Source of the DNA: Leifsonia sp. AG29
Lineage (GTDB): Bacteria; Actinomycetota; Actinomycetes; Actinomycetales; Microbacteriaceae
DNA length: 64,000 nucleotides
Direction of reading: 5' to 3'
Assembly: GCF_009765225.1 (NCBI RefSeq)
Contig: NZ_VMSF01000001.1
Location: 1,240,001 to 1,304,000, forward strand
Positions 1 through 9,674 of the stretch are shown piece by piece (position 1 is the first letter of the stretch; each line of letters begins with the position of its first letter). Made by a program: the position numbers and the translations under genes. Under the pieces are notes generated by a model. It made no database searches, was not told the DNA's origin, and was given only the letters and a program-made list of their open reading frames with translations.

Positions 1-2
1 TC

Positions 3-290
3 ACCATCCGCGACGGCAAGGACATCATCGAGTTCTCGGTGCGCGAGGCCCACAAGGGGCACGGGATCGAGCGCCTGCGCGAGTACACCCGGGCGACCGC
101 GGTGCTCTTCGCGGGGGACGACGTGACTGACGAGGACGGCTTCGGGGTGCTCCGCCGCGGCGACGTCGGCATCAAGGTGGGGGAGGGCGACACCGACGCC
201 CGGTACCGCGTCGCCGACGAGGAGGCGGTGGCCAAGCTGCTCACTCTGCTCGCGCAGGCGCGCGAAGAGCACGCCTCCCGCGCACGCTGA
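3..290 (+). CDS. otsB: Trehalose-6-phosphate phosphatase, C-terminal fragment
   Basis: This is the last 95 codons of a gene that begins before the window. The fragment carries the HAD-family motif G-D-D-V-T-D-E-D-G-F, which holds the Mg2+-binding aspartates of trehalose-phosphatases, followed by the usual short C-terminal region (K-V-G-E-G-D-T-D-A-R-Y-R). The enzyme removes phosphate from trehalose-6-phosphate in the cytoplasm, the last step of the OtsA/OtsB route to trehalose. The stop is TGA at 288-290. A separate promoter for ilvD follows, so the two genes are probably not co-transcribed. The upstream part, including the nucleophile motif DxDGT, cannot be seen. Confidence 0.9.
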   Translation, partial: TIRDGKDIIEFSVREAHKGHGIERLREYTRATAVLFAGDDVTDEDGFGVLRRGDVGIKVGEGDTDARYRVADEEAVAKLLTLLAQAREEHASRAR

Positions 291-365
291 CCCCCTCCAC
301 AGACGCCTCGTACGGCCGACCGTCCACCGGTCCGACGCATGGTCGGAGCGGCATCCGGGAAGTCC

Positions 366-371
366 TAGAGT
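366..371 (+). promoter_or_regulatory. -10 box of a leaderless ilvD transcript
   Basis: TAGAGT fits the actinobacterial -10 consensus TANNNT and ends 7 bases before the ilvD ATG at 378, so transcription should start at the A of the start codon. No Shine-Dalgarno sequence is visible. The -35 region is weak. Confidence 0.6.
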
Positions 372-377
372 TGTTCC

Positions 378-2072
378 ATGCCTGAGATCGATTGGAAACC
401 GCGCTCGCGCGTCGTCACGGACGGAATCGAAGCCACCACCAGCCGCGGCATGCTGCGCGCGGTCGGCATGGGGGACGAGGACTGGGAGAAGCCGCAGGTC
501 GGCATCGCGTCCTCGTGGAACGAGATCACGCCGTGCAACCTGTCGCTCGACCGGCTCGCCCAGGGCGCGAAGGAGGGCGTGCACGGCGGGGGCGGCTATC
601 CGCTCCAGTTCGGCACCATCTCCGTCTCCGACGGCATATCGATGGGCCACGAGGGCATGCACTTCAGCCTCGTCTCTCGCGAGGTCATCGCCGACTCGGT
701 CGAGACCGTCATGATGGCCGAGCGCCTCGACGGCATGGTCCTGCTCGCGGGCTGCGACAAGTCGCTCCCCGGCATGCTCATGGCGGCGGCGCGTCTCGAC
801 CTCTCCGCCGTGTTCCTCTACGCGGGCTCCATCGCTCCGGGCTGGGTCAAGCTGTCCGACGGCACCGAGAAGGACGTCACGATCATCGACTCCTTCGAGG
901 CGGTCGGTGCGTGCAAGGCCGGCAAGATGAGCGAAGAGGACCTGAAGCGCATCGAGTGCGCGATCGCCCCGGGCGAGGGCGCGTGCGGCGGCATGTACAC
1001 CGCCAACACGATGGCTTCCGTGGCCGAGGCGCTCGGCATGTCCCTCCCGGGCTCGGCCGCCCCGCCGTCGGCCGACCGCCGTCGCGACTACTTCGCGCAC
1101 CGCTCGGGCGAGGCCGTCGTCGAGCTGCTGCGCAAGGGCATCACCGCCCGCGACATCCTCACCAAGAAGGCCTTCGAGAACGCGATCGCGGTCGCCATGG
1201 CCTTCGGCGGCTCGACGAATGTGGTGCTCCACCTGCTCGCGATCGCGCACGAGGCCGACGTCGACCTCACGATCGACGACTTCAACCGCATCGGCTCGAA
1301 GGTCCCGCACATCGGCGACCTCAAGCCGTTCGGCAAGTACGTCATGAACGACGTGGACCGCCACGGCGGCGTGCCGGTCGTCATGAAGGCGCTGCTCGAC
1401 GCCGGGCTGCTGCACGGCGACTGCCTGACCGTCACCGGCAAGACGGTCGCCGAGAACCTGGCCGAGATCAACCCGCCCGCGCCGGACGGGCAGGTCATGC
1501 GCAGCCTCGACAACCCCATCCACCCGACCGGCGGTCTCACGATCCTCAAGGGATCGCTCGCCCCCGAGGGCGCGGTGGTGAAGACCGCCGGATTCGACGC
1601 CGATGTCTTCGAGGGTCCCGCCCGCGTCTTCGAGCGCGAGCGCGAGGCGATGGACGCCCTCACCGAGGGCCGGATCTACGCCGGCGACGTCGTCATCATC
1701 CGCTACGAAGGCCCCAAGGGCGGCCCGGGCATGCGCGAGATGCTGGCGATCACCGCCGCCATCAAGGGCGCAGGCCTCGGCAAGGATGTACTACTATTGA
1801 CGGACGGACGATTCTCAGGCGGCACAACCGGCCTGTGCATCGGCCACATAGCACCCGAAGCGGTGGACGCTGGTCCCATCGCCTTCGTGCGCGATGGTGA
1901 TCTGATACGGGTCGATATCGCGGCTCGCTCCCTCGACCTACTTGTCGACGAGTCCGAGCTGACCGCCCGCCGTGAAGGCTGGGCGCCGCTTCCTCCGCGC
2001 TATACCCGTGGCGTTCTCGCGAAGTACTCCAAGCTCGTGCGCTCCGCCGCGGAGGGCGCGGTCACGGGGTGA
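378..2072 (+). CDS. ilvD: Dihydroxy-acid dehydratase
   Basis: IlvD dehydrates 2,3-dihydroxy-isovalerate and its isoleucine-pathway homologue to the 2-keto acids, the third common step of valine and isoleucine synthesis. The 564-residue length is typical. Three conserved cysteines (about residues 53, 126 and 203, in T-P-C-N, G-C-D-K-S and G-A-C-G-G-M) are the expected Fe-S ligands. The start follows a -10 box at leaderless distance. From about base 1789 (residue 471 onward) codon usage changes abruptly: rare CTA, TTG, ATA, ACA and GGA codons appear, while the protein remains a normal DHAD C-terminus ([10 protein letters not shown]). That suggests a short recombined tract. ilvB follows after 53 bases. 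Confidence 0.96.
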   Translation: MPEIDWKPRSRVVTDGIEATTSRGMLRAVGMGDEDWEKPQVGIASSWNEITPCNLSLDRLAQGAKEGVHGGGGYPLQFGTISVSDGISMGHEGMHFSLVSREVIADSVETVMMAERLDGMVLLAGCDKSLPGMLMAAARLDLSAVFLYAGSIAPGWVKLSDGTEKDVTIIDSFEAVGACKAGKMSEEDLKRIECAIAPGEGACGGMYTANTMASVAEALGMSLPGSAAPPSADRRRDYFAHRSGEAVVELLRKGITARDILTKKAFENAIAVAMAFGGSTNVVLHLLAIAHEADVDLTIDDFNRIGSKVPHIGDLKPFGKYVMNDVDRHGGVPVVMKALLDAGLLHGDCLTVTGKTVAENLAEINPPAPDGQVMRSLDNPIHPTGGLTILKGSLAPEGAVVKTAGFDADVFEGPARVFEREREAMDALTEGRIYAGDVVIIRYEGPKGGPGMREMLAITAAIKGAGLGKDVLLLTDGRFSGGTTGLCIGHIAPEAVDAGPIAFVRDGDLIRVDIAARSLDLLVDESELTARREGWAPLPPRYTRGVLAKYSKLVRSAAEGAVTG

Positions 2073-2125
2073 TCCTCGCCTCCCGCTCGCTCATCCATCG
2101 TTTCGCTTGTAAGGACTGATAAGGC

Positions 2126-3931
2126 ATGTCCACGGATGCAACCCCCGGTACTGTGTTGCCGTCCGCGACGCCGGGCAAGGCGTCGCCCGAGCTGCTGACC
2201 GGCTCGCAGTCGGTCGTCCGCACCCTCGAGCTCCTCGGCGTCACCGACGTCTTCGGGCTCCCGGGAGGGGCGATCCTCCCGATCTACGACGCGATCATGG
2301 ACTCCACCAAGATCCGTCACATCCTGGTGCGCCACGAGCAGGGCGGCGGTCACGCCGCCGAGGGCTACGCGGTCGCCGCCAACCGGGTCGGCGTCGCGAT
2401 GGCGACCTCCGGTCCCGGTGCGACCAACCTCGTCACCGCGATCATGGACGCGCACATGGACTCGGTCCCCGTGGTGTTCATCACGGGGCAGGTGTTCTCC
2501 ACCCTCATGGGCACGGACGCCTTCCAGGAGGCCGACATCGTCGGCATCACGATGCCGATCACGAAGCACTCGTTCCTCGTGAAGACGGCGGAGGAGATCC
2601 CGGCGACCATCGCCGCTGCGTACCACATCGCCGGCACCGGGCGCCCCGGTCCCGTTCTCGTCGACATCACGAAGGACGCCCAGCAGAACTCCGTCCCGTT
2701 CGTGTGGCCGCCCAAGATCGATCTGCCCGGCTACCGCCCGATCACCAAGGCGCACGGCAAGCAGGTCCTCGCCGCGGCGCAGCTCCTCGCGGAGGCGCAG
2801 AAGCCGGTCCTGTACGTCGGCGGCGGCGTGATCCGCTCGCGCGCCTCCCAGGAGCTCATCGAGCTCGCCGAGGCCACGGGCGCGCCGGTCGTCACCACCC
2901 TCATGGCGCGCGGCGCATTCCCGGACAGCCACCAGCAGCACCTCGGCATGCCGGGAATGCACGGCACGGTCCCGGCCGTGCTCGCGCTCCAGGAGGCCGA
3001 CCTGATCGTGGCCCTCGGCGCGCGGTTCGACGACCGCGTCACCGGCAACACCTCCCTGTTCGCACCCAACGCGAAGATCGTTCACGTCGACGTCGACCCC
3101 GCCGAGATCTCGAAGATCCGCGTCGCCGACGTCCCCATCGTCGGCGATGCCAAGGACGTCATCGTCGATCTGACCGCGGCGTTCCAGGACGCCACCCGGG
3201 GCCGCGAGACCGACCTGGTCGAGTGGTGGACCTACCTGAACGGGCTCCGCGAGGAGTTCCCGCTCGGATACACGCCGACGAGCGACGGCCTCCTCGCGCC
3301 CCAGCACATCATCCAGCGGATCGGCCAGCTCACCGGCCCGGAGGCGATCTACACCGCCGGCGTCGGCCAGCACCAGATGTGGGCCGCCCAGTTCATCACC
3401 TACGACCGGCCCAACTCCTGGCTGAACTCCGGGGGCGCCGGCACGATGGGCTACTCCGTCCCCGCGGCGATGGGTGCGAAGGTCGCGCAGCCCGACCGCG
3501 TGGTGTGGGCGATCGACGGCGACGGCTGCTTCCAGATGACCAACCAGGAGCTCGCCACCTGCACCATCAACAACATCCCGATCAAGGTGGCGATCATCAA
3601 CAACTCGTCGCTCGGGATGGTGCGGCAGTGGCAGACGCTGTTCTACGACGGCCGCTACTCGAACACCGACCTCAACACCGGCCATGACACCGTCCGGGTC
3701 CCCGACTTCGTCAAGATGGCGGAGGCGTACGGCGCCCTCGGCATCCGGGTCACGAAAGAGGAGGAGGTCGACGCAGCGATCAAGCTCGCGCTCGAGACGA
3801 ACGACCGCCCGGTGGTCATCGACTTCGTGGTGAGCGCCGACGCGATGGTGTGGCCGATGGTCCCGCAGGGCGTCAGCAACAGCTACGTCCAGTACGCCCG
3901 CGACCACAGCCCGGCCTTCGGAGAGGAATGA
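2126..3931 (+). CDS. ilvB: Acetolactate synthase, large (catalytic) subunit
   Basis: This ThDP-dependent enzyme condenses pyruvate with pyruvate or 2-ketobutyrate, the first committed step of valine, leucine and isoleucine synthesis. The 601 residues match the family. The activating glutamate lies in [11 protein letters not shown] near residue 72, and the ThDP/Mg motif G-D-G-C-F followed by N-N sits near residues 465-495. Strong AAGGA at 2111-2115 supports the ATG. The next gene, ilvN, starts 4 bases after the stop and its ribosome-binding site (GGAGAGG) lies inside the end of this gene, so the subunits are probably translationally coupled. A catalytic membrane-proximal role is not expected; it is cytoplasmic. 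Confidence 0.97.
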   Translation: MSTDATPGTVLPSATPGKASPELLTGSQSVVRTLELLGVTDVFGLPGGAILPIYDAIMDSTKIRHILVRHEQGGGHAAEGYAVAANRVGVAMATSGPGATNLVTAIMDAHMDSVPVVFITGQVFSTLMGTDAFQEADIVGITMPITKHSFLVKTAEEIPATIAAAYHIAGTGRPGPVLVDITKDAQQNSVPFVWPPKIDLPGYRPITKAHGKQVLAAAQLLAEAQKPVLYVGGGVIRSRASQELIELAEATGAPVVTTLMARGAFPDSHQQHLGMPGMHGTVPAVLALQEADLIVALGARFDDRVTGNTSLFAPNAKIVHVDVDPAEISKIRVADVPIVGDAKDVIVDLTAAFQDATRGRETDLVEWWTYLNGLREEFPLGYTPTSDGLLAPQHIIQRIGQLTGPEAIYTAGVGQHQMWAAQFITYDRPNSWLNSGGAGTMGYSVPAAMGAKVAQPDRVVWAIDGDGCFQMTNQELATCTINNIPIKVAIINNSSLGMVRQWQTLFYDGRYSNTDLNTGHDTVRVPDFVKMAEAYGALGIRVTKEEEVDAAIKLALETNDRPVVIDFVVSADAMVWPMVPQGVSNSYVQYARDHSPAFGEE

Positions 3932-3935
3932 CCCC

Positions 3936-4445
3936 GTGAGCACGCACGTCCTGAGCCTCCTCGTCGAGGACAAGCCCGGTCTGCTGACCCGCGTCGCCGG
4001 CCTCTTCGCGCGCCGCGGGTTCAACATCCACTCCCTCGCGGTGGGCACCAGCGAGGTCGACGGCCTGTCGCGCATCACCGTGGTCGTCGACGTCGAGGAC
4101 CTGCCCCTCGAGCAGGTGACGAAGCAGCTCAACAAGCTGATCAACGTCATCAAGATCGTCGAGCTCGACCCCGCCCAGTCGGTCCAGCGCGAGCACCTCC
4201 TCATCAAGGTCCGCGTCGACAACTCGACCCGGTCCCAGGTGCTCGAGGCGGTCAACCTGTTCCGCGCCCGTGTGGTCGACGTCGCCACCGACGCCCTCGT
4301 GATCGAGGTCACCGGAGACAGCGGCAAGACCCAGGCGCTGCTCAAGGTGCTCGAGCCCTACGGCATCAAGGAGATGGCGCAGTCGGGCCTCCTCGCGATC
4401 GGCCGCGGTTCCAAGTCCATCACCGAGCGCGTCTTCAAGAACTGA
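3936..4445 (+). CDS. ilvN: Acetolactate synthase, small (regulatory) subunit
   Basis: IlvN is the ACT-domain subunit that activates IlvB and confers feedback inhibition by valine or other branched-chain amino acids. The 169 residues match the family. The ACT domain covers roughly residues 3-80 (V-E-D-K-P-G-L-L-T-R-V-A-G-L-F-A-R-R-G-F-style start) and is followed by the C-terminal ferredoxin-like domain ending in G-R-G. The GTG start has GAGAGGA about 8 bases upstream, in the tail of ilvB. ilvC begins 39 bases downstream, so ilvBNC is an operon. Confidence 0.96.
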   Translation: MSTHVLSLLVEDKPGLLTRVAGLFARRGFNIHSLAVGTSEVDGLSRITVVVDVEDLPLEQVTKQLNKLINVIKIVELDPAQSVQREHLLIKVRVDNSTRSQVLEAVNLFRARVVDVATDALVIEVTGDSGKTQALLKVLEPYGIKEMAQSGLLAIGRGSKSITERVFKN

Positions 4446-5513
<1,068 letters not shown>

Positions 5514-5532
5514 CCTCGCTCTGACCGCGAGC

Positions 5533-5570
5533 ACGAAGGGTGCCGCGCCGACCGGCGCGGCACCCTTCGT
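5533..5570 (+). terminator. Hairpin terminator after ilvC
   Basis: A perfect 17-bp stem (5533-5549 with 5554-5570) closes on a 4-base loop. It lacks a long T run, as many actinobacterial terminators do. It separates ilvC from serA. Confidence 0.8.
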
Positions 5571-5741
5571 CGTCTGCGCGGAACCGCCGGGCTGCCGGTA
5601 GTTCGGCGTAACGCGGCTGAAGCGCCCCCTCCCTCCCCGCTAGAGTTGGGTTCTCCCCGCTATGCTCAGGGCCCCCCGTGCCCCGTCGAAGCGGTGCGAG
5701 CTCTCCCAAGCCAGCCCTCGCACATCCGAAGGAACTGCCAC

Positions 5742-7334
5742 GTGACAAAGCCGGTCGTCCTGATCGCCGAAGAACTCTCGCCCGCCACCGTCGACGCCCT
5801 CGGGCCCGACTTCGAGATCCGGAACGTGGACGGCACCGACCGCCCGGCCCTCCTGTCCGCCGTCTCCGACGCGGACGCGATCCTCGTGCGTTCGGCGACG
5901 AAGGTCGACGCGGAGGTCATCTCGGTCGCCCGTCAGCTCAAGGTGGTCGCCCGTGCGGGCGTCGGTCTCGACAATGTCGACATCAAGGCGGCGACGAACG
6001 CCGGCGTCATGGTGGTGAACGCCCCCACCTCCAACATCATCTCGGCGGCCGAGCTCACCGTCGGCCACATCCTGAGCCTCGCCCGTCACATCCCCGCGGC
6101 GCATAACGCGCTCGCGCAGGGCCAGTGGAAGCGGTCGAAGTACACCGGCGTCGAGCTGTACGAGAAGACGATCGGCATCATCGGCCTCGGCCGCATCGGC
6201 GCCCTCATCACAGCCCGCCTCCAGGCTTTCGGCACCACGGTCGTCGCCTACGACCCGTACGTCACGAGCGCTCGCGCCCAGCAGCTCGGGGTGCAGCTCG
6301 TGACCCTGGAGGAACTGCTCGCCCAGTCGGACTTCATCACGATCCACATGCCCAAGACGCCCGAGACGACCGGCATGATCTCCGACGACCAGCTGGCGCT
6401 CATGAAGCCCACCGCCTTCATCGTCAACGTCGCGCGCGGCGGTCTGATCGACGAGGACGCGCTCTACCGCGCCCTGAGCAGCAAGAGCATCGCCGGCGCC
6501 GGGCTCGACGTGTTCGTCTCCGAGCCTCCCCAGGACTCGCCCCTCCTCTCGCTCGAGAACGTCGTCGTCACGCCGCACCTCGGCGCCTCCACCGACGAGG
6601 CGCAGGAGAAGGCGGGCGTCTCCGTGGCCCGCTCGGTCCGGCTCGCCCTGTCGGGCGAGCTCGTCCCCGACGCGGTCAACGTCGCGGGCGGGGTCATCGA
6701 CCCGTACGTCCGCCCCGGCATCCCGCTGGTCGAGAAGCTCGGCCAGGTCTTCTCCGGCCTCGCTCACAGCCCGGTGACGAGCATCGACGTGGAGGTCCGC
6801 GGCGAACTCGTCGACTACGACGTCAGCGTGCTCAAGCTCGCCGCCCTCAAGGGCATCTTCACGAACATCGTGAGCGAGACGGTCTCGTACGTGAACGCCC
6901 CGCTTCTCGCCGACCAGCGCGGCATCGAGGTGCGCCTCATCACCGACTCCGTCAGCGAGGAGTACCGCAACCTGATCACGCTGCGCGGCGCGCTGAGCGA
7001 CGGAAGCCAGATCTCGGTCTCGGGCACCCTGACCGGCCCGAAGCAGATCGAGAAGATCGTGGGCATCAACGGCTACGACGTGGAGGTGCCGGTCGCCGAG
7101 CACCTCGTGGTGATGATCTACGACGACCGCCCCGGCATCGTCGCGGTCTACGGCCGCGAGTTCGGCGAGGCGGCGATCAACATCGCGGGCATGCAGGTGG
7201 CGCGCACGACCCCGGGCGGCAAGGCGCTGAGCGTCCTCACGGTCGACTCGCGCGTGCCGGAGGGACTGCTCGAGAAGGTTCGCGTCGCCATCGACGCCGA
7301 CCTCATGCAGGAGATCGACATCACCGAGTCCTGA
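5742..7334 (+). CDS. serA: D-3-phosphoglycerate dehydrogenase
   Basis: SerA oxidises 3-phosphoglycerate to 3-phosphohydroxypyruvate, the first step of serine synthesis. The GTG start at 5742 is chosen because GAAGGA lies 8-13 bases upstream and the protein then begins V-T-K-P-V-V-L-I-A; an open frame runs 32 codons further upstream with no family-like sequence. The 530 residues are the long actinobacterial type: substrate domain, NAD domain with G-L-G-R-I-G near residue 145, catalytic R/E/H region (N-V-A-R-G-G and P-H-L-G-A-S-T), an intervening ASB domain from about residue 320, and a C-terminal ACT domain (about 455-530) for serine feedback. Confidence 0.95.
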   Translation: MTKPVVLIAEELSPATVDALGPDFEIRNVDGTDRPALLSAVSDADAILVRSATKVDAEVISVARQLKVVARAGVGLDNVDIKAATNAGVMVVNAPTSNIISAAELTVGHILSLARHIPAAHNALAQGQWKRSKYTGVELYEKTIGIIGLGRIGALITARLQAFGTTVVAYDPYVTSARAQQLGVQLVTLEELLAQSDFITIHMPKTPETTGMISDDQLALMKPTAFIVNVARGGLIDEDALYRALSSKSIAGAGLDVFVSEPPQDSPLLSLENVVVTPHLGASTDEAQEKAGVSVARSVRLALSGELVPDAVNVAGGVIDPYVRPGIPLVEKLGQVFSGLAHSPVTSIDVEVRGELVDYDVSVLKLAALKGIFTNIVSETVSYVNAPLLADQRGIEVRLITDSVSEEYRNLITLRGALSDGSQISVSGTLTGPKQIEKIVGINGYDVEVPVAEHLVVMIYDDRPGIVAVYGREFGEAAINIAGMQVARTTPGGKALSVLTVDSRVPEGLLEKVRVAIDADLMQEIDITES

Positions 7335-7391
7335 GTCGCGCCCACGACAACGCGCTCTGAGAGGTCGGAGCGGAAAGAAGTTGTCGCCCGC

Positions 7392-7418
7392 TGTCGATTT
7401 CCGCGCTTGACTTGCGTC
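7392..7418 (+). promoter_or_regulatory. Possible ECF-type promoter of the YCII-sigma operon
   Basis: TGTCGA at 7392-7397 and CGTC at 7415-7418 are 17 bases apart. TGTCGA resembles the -35 element I recall for ECF42 sigma factors, and CGTC is a common ECF -10 core. The position, 39 bases before the YCII start, would fit autoregulation. A second TGTCGA lies at 7426-7431. A competing housekeeping reading is TTGACT at 7407-7412. Confidence 0.4.
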
Positions 7419-7456
7419 GTAGGGGTGTCGATATCCCTATGACGTGAGGAGACACC

Positions 7457-7819
7457 ATGTCCGACGAGTACGTTCTGCTCATCCGCGAGCCGAACTGGAA
7501 CCCCGACGAGATGACCCCGGAGCAGTGGCAGGCCGGCATGGCCGCGCACCAGGCGTTCCAGGACGCCGTTGCCGCTGCGGGGGAGCGGATCGTCGCGAGC
7601 AGCGCCCTCAAGCCGGAGGCCCAGGCCACGCGGATCACCCCCGGCGACGGAGCGGCCGTCTTCACCGACGGGCCGTTCAGCGAGACCCGGGAGGTGCTCA
7701 CCGGCTTCTACAGCTTCACCGCCTCGAGCCCGGAGCAGGCCCGGGACCTCGCCGCCCTGGTGCCGACCGGGGGGTGGGTCGAGCTCTACCCGGTCCTCGT
7801 CCTCGACGCGGTGCGCTGA
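7457..7819 (+). CDS. YCII/DGPF-domain protein
   Basis: This is a 120-residue cytoplasmic protein of the YCII-related family. The family signature T-D-G-P-F-S-E-T-R-E sits near residues 75-84, followed by the conserved G-F-Y segment. Such proteins are encoded almost invariably beside ECF42-group sigma factors; their biochemical role is not settled. GAGGAG lies just before the ATG. The stop TGA is immediately followed by the GTG of the sigma factor gene (no gap), so the two are co-translated. Confidence 0.85.
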   Translation: MSDEYVLLIREPNWNPDEMTPEQWQAGMAAHQAFQDAVAAAGERIVASSALKPEAQATRITPGDGAAVFTDGPFSETREVLTGFYSFTASSPEQARDLAALVPTGGWVELYPVLVLDAVR

Positions 7820-9043
7820 GTGACCGCGACCGCCCTGGAGCGCGCGTTCCGCGAGGAGTCCGCGCGCATCCTCGGGGCGGTCGCGCGCACGACGGGCGAC
7901 CTCCTGCTCGCCGAGGACGCGATGCAGGAGGCGTTCGCCCGCGCCCTCGCGGAGACAGCGCGGGGCCGCGCTCCCGAGAATCCCGCCGCGTGGATCACCG
8001 CGGTCGCCCGGCGAGTGGCGATCGATTCCGCACGCAGGGAGCAGACCGCATCACGCGCCGTGCCGGCACTCGCGGCTCGTGCGGAGCTCGCCCCGCCGCT
8101 CGGGGTGCCCGGCGCCGCCGGGTCGGAGTCGTTCTTCACGGGGGATGAGCGGCTCGAGCTGATCCTCCTCGTCGCGCATCCCGACCTCGGCCCGGAAGCA
8201 CGCATCGCCCTCGCCCTGCGTTTCGTCTGCGGCGTCCCGACGGCTCGGATCGCCGAGGCGTTCCTCGTGCCGGAGGCGACCATGGCGGCACGGCTCACGC
8301 GAGCCAAGAAGCGCATCCACGACTCGCGCATCCGGTTCTCGCCGGACCGGCCGGGCGCCCTCGACGAGCGCATGCCGGATGCTCTCACGACCATCTACCT
8401 GCTCTACACGGTCGGGCACGCGACGACGGACGACGCTCTGCGTGCCGACGCGGTCGCGCTCGCTCGTGATGCGCACCGGATCGCGCCCGGCACCGAGACC
8501 GCGGGCCTCCTCGGGCTCCTGCTTCTCACGGAGGCGCGTCAGGCGACGCGGGTTAACGCCGACGACGAGTTCGTCACCCTCCGCGACGCGGACCGGCTCC
8601 GCTGGGACGTCCCGCTGATGATCGAGGGGGAGCGGCTCGCGACGATCGCGCTGTCGGGCGACGGCCGGTACGCGCTGCAGGCAGGGATCGCCGGTCTGCA
8701 CGCGGTCGCCGGAGCGTGGGAGGCCACCGACTGGACCGCGATCGTCCGCCTCTACGACGGCCTGGTGCGCGTCTGGCCGAGCCGTTCCGCGCGGCTGGCA
8801 CGCATCGTGGCGCTCGGCCACAGTCCGGACGCCGGGCCGGATGTTGCCCTCGCTCAGCTCGCGGCCGATCCGGAGCTGTTCGAGGGCGTGCTCGCCGCGT
8901 CGGCCTTCGAGGCGCGTGCCGAGCTCCAGCGCCTCGCGGGGAGGTGGCGCGAGGAGTCGATGGATCTGGCGCGGGCCCTGGCGGCCGCCTCCGAGGGGCG
9001 CACGCGGCGCACCCTGGCGAGACGACTGTCGGAATTGAGCTGA
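7820..9043 (+). CDS. ECF sigma factor with C-terminal TPR-like extension (ECF42 group)
   Basis: The N-terminal part holds sigma region 2 (about residues 10-75, with A-E-D-A-M-Q-E-A-F-A-R-A-L-A) and region 4 (about 125-170, with a helix-turn-helix around I-A-E-A-F-L-V-P-E-A-T-M-A-A-R-L). The remaining roughly 230 residues are helical and TPR-like, typical of COG4941/ECF42, where the extension is needed for activity and no anti-sigma factor is encoded. It directs RNA polymerase to a small regulon that normally includes its own DGPF/YCII operon. It converges with tetR with only 2 bases between stops. Confidence 0.88.
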   Translation: MTATALERAFREESARILGAVARTTGDLLLAEDAMQEAFARALAETARGRAPENPAAWITAVARRVAIDSARREQTASRAVPALAARAELAPPLGVPGAAGSESFFTGDERLELILLVAHPDLGPEARIALALRFVCGVPTARIAEAFLVPEATMAARLTRAKKRIHDSRIRFSPDRPGALDERMPDALTTIYLLYTVGHATTDDALRADAVALARDAHRIAPGTETAGLLGLLLLTEARQATRVNADDEFVTLRDADRLRWDVPLMIEGERLATIALSGDGRYALQAGIAGLHAVAGAWEATDWTAIVRLYDGLVRVWPSRSARLARIVALGHSPDAGPDVALAQLAADPELFEGVLAASAFEARAELQRLAGRWREESMDLARALAAASEGRTRRTLARRLSELS

Positions 9044-9045
9044 CG

Positions 9046-9615
9046 TCAGTCGCCGCGGCGACCGAGGCGGCTCACCAGGGCGATGAGCTCGTCGATGTCG
9101 GTCTCGTCGCGAAGGACGGTGTTGGCCGCGGGCAGGAGAGCCGTGTTGTAGTACATGCCGTCGCCGATGAGCATGACGGTCCGGGCGACCATCGGATCGC
9201 CCACGGCGGTCTCGAGCACCTCCAGCCAAGCGCGCTGCGCTCCCGCGAGAGCGTCGCGCGCCCGCGCGTCGGAGGCCTGGGCCAGCCGGGCGACGGCCAC
9301 GACCGCCCGCTCGAAGCGGGAGTCGGTCGGGATGGAGGTGCGGAGGAAGTAGTCGACGGGCCCGGCGGGCGCCGTGCGCATGCGCTCGACGTCGTCGTCG
9401 AGGACCTCGCGGAACCGGGCCAGCACACCGGCGACGAGCGCCTCCTTCGATGCGAAGTGGTAGAGCAAGCCGCCCTTGGACACCCCGGCGCGCGCGGCGA
9501 CGGCGTCGAGGGTCGCGGCCCGCTCGCTCTGCTCGGCGAGCAGCTCTTCGAACGCGTCGAGGATGCGGTCGCGAGCGGAGGGCTGCGCGGGGGAGGCGGA
9601 GTCGGCCTGCGGCAT
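9046..9615 (-). CDS. TetR-family transcriptional regulator
   Basis: This 189-residue repressor has a helix-turn-helix at about residues 36-58 (L-D-A-V-A-A-R-A-G-V-S-K-G-G-L-L-Y-H-F), the canonical TetR signature, and a variable helical ligand domain behind it. It is divergent from an MFS exporter gene, with a 22-bp palindrome between them, so it most likely represses the exporter and perhaps itself until an effector binds. Its start follows a reverse-strand -10 box TACGAT (9627 to 9622) by 7 bases, implying a leaderless mRNA. The effector cannot be predicted. Confidence 0.9.
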   Translation of the reverse strand: MPQADSASPAQPSARDRILDAFEELLAEQSERAATLDAVAARAGVSKGGLLYHFASKEALVAGVLARFREVLDDDVERMRTAPAGPVDYFLRTSIPTDSRFERAVVAVARLAQASDARARDALAGAQRAWLEVLETAVGDPMVARTVMLIGDGMYYNTALLPAANTVLRDETDIDELIALVSRLGRRGD

Positions 9616-9621
9616 GAGGAC

Positions 9622-9667
9622 ATCGTAGTCGGATCGGTAGACGGCTGTACCGTCCAGACGGTACAGT
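9622..9667. promoter_or_regulatory. Divergent leaderless promoters of tetR and the MFS gene
   Basis: The reverse strand carries TACGAT (9627 to 9622), 7 bases from the tetR start. The forward strand carries TACAGT (9662-9667), 8 bases from the MFS start at 9675. Neither gene has a Shine-Dalgarno sequence. Confidence 0.6.
9645..9666. promoter_or_regulatory. TetR operator palindrome
   Basis: Two perfect 10-bp arms, CTGTACCGTC (9645-9654) and GACGGTACAG (9657-9666), flank a 2-base spacer. The right arm covers the first five bases of the -10 box of the MFS gene, so binding would block polymerase directly. Confidence 0.85.
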
Positions 9668-9674
9668 AAATCGC

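Noticed and set aside
2000-4345. A 781-codon open frame on the reverse strand across ilvB and ilvN
   Set aside because: It is a shadow of strongly supported genes on the other strand, caused by high GC at third positions; the translation is a low-complexity Arg/Asp/Val/Leu mix. The same applies to the long reverse frames at 3873-5534, 45318-47894 and 47970-50873.
5662-5745. A 27-codon frame upstream of serA as a leader peptide
   Set aside because: It has no run of regulatory codons, no ribosome-binding site and no -10 box at leaderless distance.
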